64,000 nucleotides of DNA from Eubacteriaceae bacterium UBA6119 (GTDB lineage: Bacteria; Bacillota; Clostridia; Eubacteriales; UBA1433). The translations under genes were made by a program, and so were the position numbers. The notes under the pieces are model-generated. The model saw only the letters and a list, made by a program, of their open reading frames with translations. It searched no databases and was not told where the DNA came from. The stretch spans positions 1 through 64,000 of the forward strand of contig DIVZ01000001.1 in assembly GCA_002423395.1 (NCBI GenBank), given 5' to 3'. Every line of letters begins with the position of its first letter. Positions within the stretch are counted from its first letter, which is position 1. This document shows, piece by piece, positions 63,619 through 64,000 of the stretch.

Positions 63619-64000
63619 ATGAAAAAAATACTTTCCTGCATGAGGCGCGCAATGCAGGAATATGCCATGATAGAAGAAAATGACGTAATAGCCGTAGGCG
63701 TATCGGGCGGCAAAGACAGCCTTATGCTTTTGTATGCATTGAATTTACTCAAAAGGTTTTATCCCGTTAAATACACTTTACAGGCAATAATCGTTGACTT
63801 GGGTTTTGAAGGCACTGATTACAGCAAAATACAAAAAATGTGTGATGACTTGGAAGTACCCTTTCATATAGTCAAGACGGATATTGCTCAAGTTGTGTTT
63901 GAAGAACGCAAAGAAAAGAACCCTTGCGCTCTATGCTCAAAGATGAAAAAAGGCGCTCTGCATGACGCAATACTGAAACTTGGCATAAACAAGCTCGCTT
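63619..64000 (+). CDS. TtcA-like tRNA 2-thiocytidine synthetase family protein (partial)
   Basis: An open frame starts at ATG 63619 behind AGGAGC and continues past the window edge, giving at least 127 residues. The PP-loop motif AVGVSGGKDSLMLL (about 33-46) is followed by NPCALCSKMKKGAL, a CxxC that in TtcA helps hold a 4Fe-4S cluster. These enzymes thiolate C32 of some tRNAs using an iron-sulfur cluster. The C terminus, with its further cysteines, lies outside the window. Confidence 0.85.
   Translation, partial: MKKILSCMRRAMQEYAMIEENDVIAVGVSGGKDSLMLLYALNLLKRFYPVKYTLQAIIVDLGFEGTDYSKIQKMCDDLEVPFHIVKTDIAQVVFEERKEKNPCALCSKMKKGALHDAILKLGINKLA

Noticed and set aside
1..64000. CRISPR array, insertion sequence or integrated element
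   Set aside because: I saw no regularly spaced repeats, no transposase or integrase motifs, and no att-like direct repeats at the tRNA genes.

Overview
The window reads as the chromosome of a low-GC, spore-forming anaerobic Firmicute of the class Clostridia. The grounds are AT-rich DNA with strong GGAGG-type ribosome binding sites, a SpoIIE sporulation phosphatase, a large (about 270 nt) Bacillus-type SRP RNA, a tryptophan T-box and a SAM-I riboswitch. The many oxygen-sensitive enzyme families (radical SAM, 4Fe-4S flavoenzymes, a siroheme/ferredoxin protein) also fit. I see no rRNA, CRISPR array, transposase or prophage, so this is mostly ordinary chromosome with small accessory islands. No assignment below genus-group level is justified from the sequence alone.

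Layout. 1-2.2 kb: EF-Tu (tuf) behind tRNA-Tyr and tRNA-Thr, with a membrane-protein gene broken by an in-frame TAG between them. 2.4-9.0 kb: an HD hydrolase, then a cassette of two-subunit aconitase X plus a large FMN/4Fe-4S/FAD enoate-reductase-like enzyme with a divergent TetR regulator, then ychF. 9.0-15.2 kb: a class A penicillin-binding protein, an RluA-type pseudouridine synthase, a candidate 6S RNA, and argGH behind a perfect inverted repeat. 15.3-20.7 kb: small regulators, a methyltransferase, an orphan Imm26-like protein, a DUF2089/SHOCT/YvlD-like operon and an enolase-superfamily enzyme. 20.8-26.7 kb: a B12-binding radical SAM enzyme with two cysteine-rich DUF3795 proteins, an EamA transporter, a PfkB-like protein lacking its catalytic motif, MntP and a frameshifted acetyltransferase.

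26.7-36.4 kb: pyruvate carboxylase, T-box-controlled trpS, an Fe-S aldo/keto reductase, a cupin, a radical SAM/DUF4130 putative DNA repair pair and a YihY-type membrane protein. 36.4-45.3 kb: an ABC-2 exporter, two DUF3887 lipoproteins (one fused to a hydrolase), tadA, an orphan solute-binding-like protein, murB and an M23 envelope peptidase. 45.4-51.6 kb: an operon joining a sulfite-reductase-like iron-sulfur protein to a FecBCD-type ABC importer, then an ECF S-component next to coaX and a dihydrouridine synthase. 51.7-58.2 kb: a thioesterase and the conserved spoIIE-tilS-hpt-ftsH block. 58.4-64 kb: SRP RNA, a truncated HypF-like protein, the DUF6323/DUF6179 pair, metK with its riboswitch, a membrane-anchored unknown and the start of a TtcA-like gene that runs off the edge.

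How the parts fit. Housekeeping modules dominate: translation and tRNA modification, arginine, CoA and SAM supply, and cell wall. The most unusual piece is the AcnX/enoate-reductase cassette. It could dehydrate a hydroxy acid and then reduce the resulting double bond, which would be an anaerobic reductive dehydroxylation route. The second most unusual is the sulfite-reductase-like protein overlapped with an iron-type importer.
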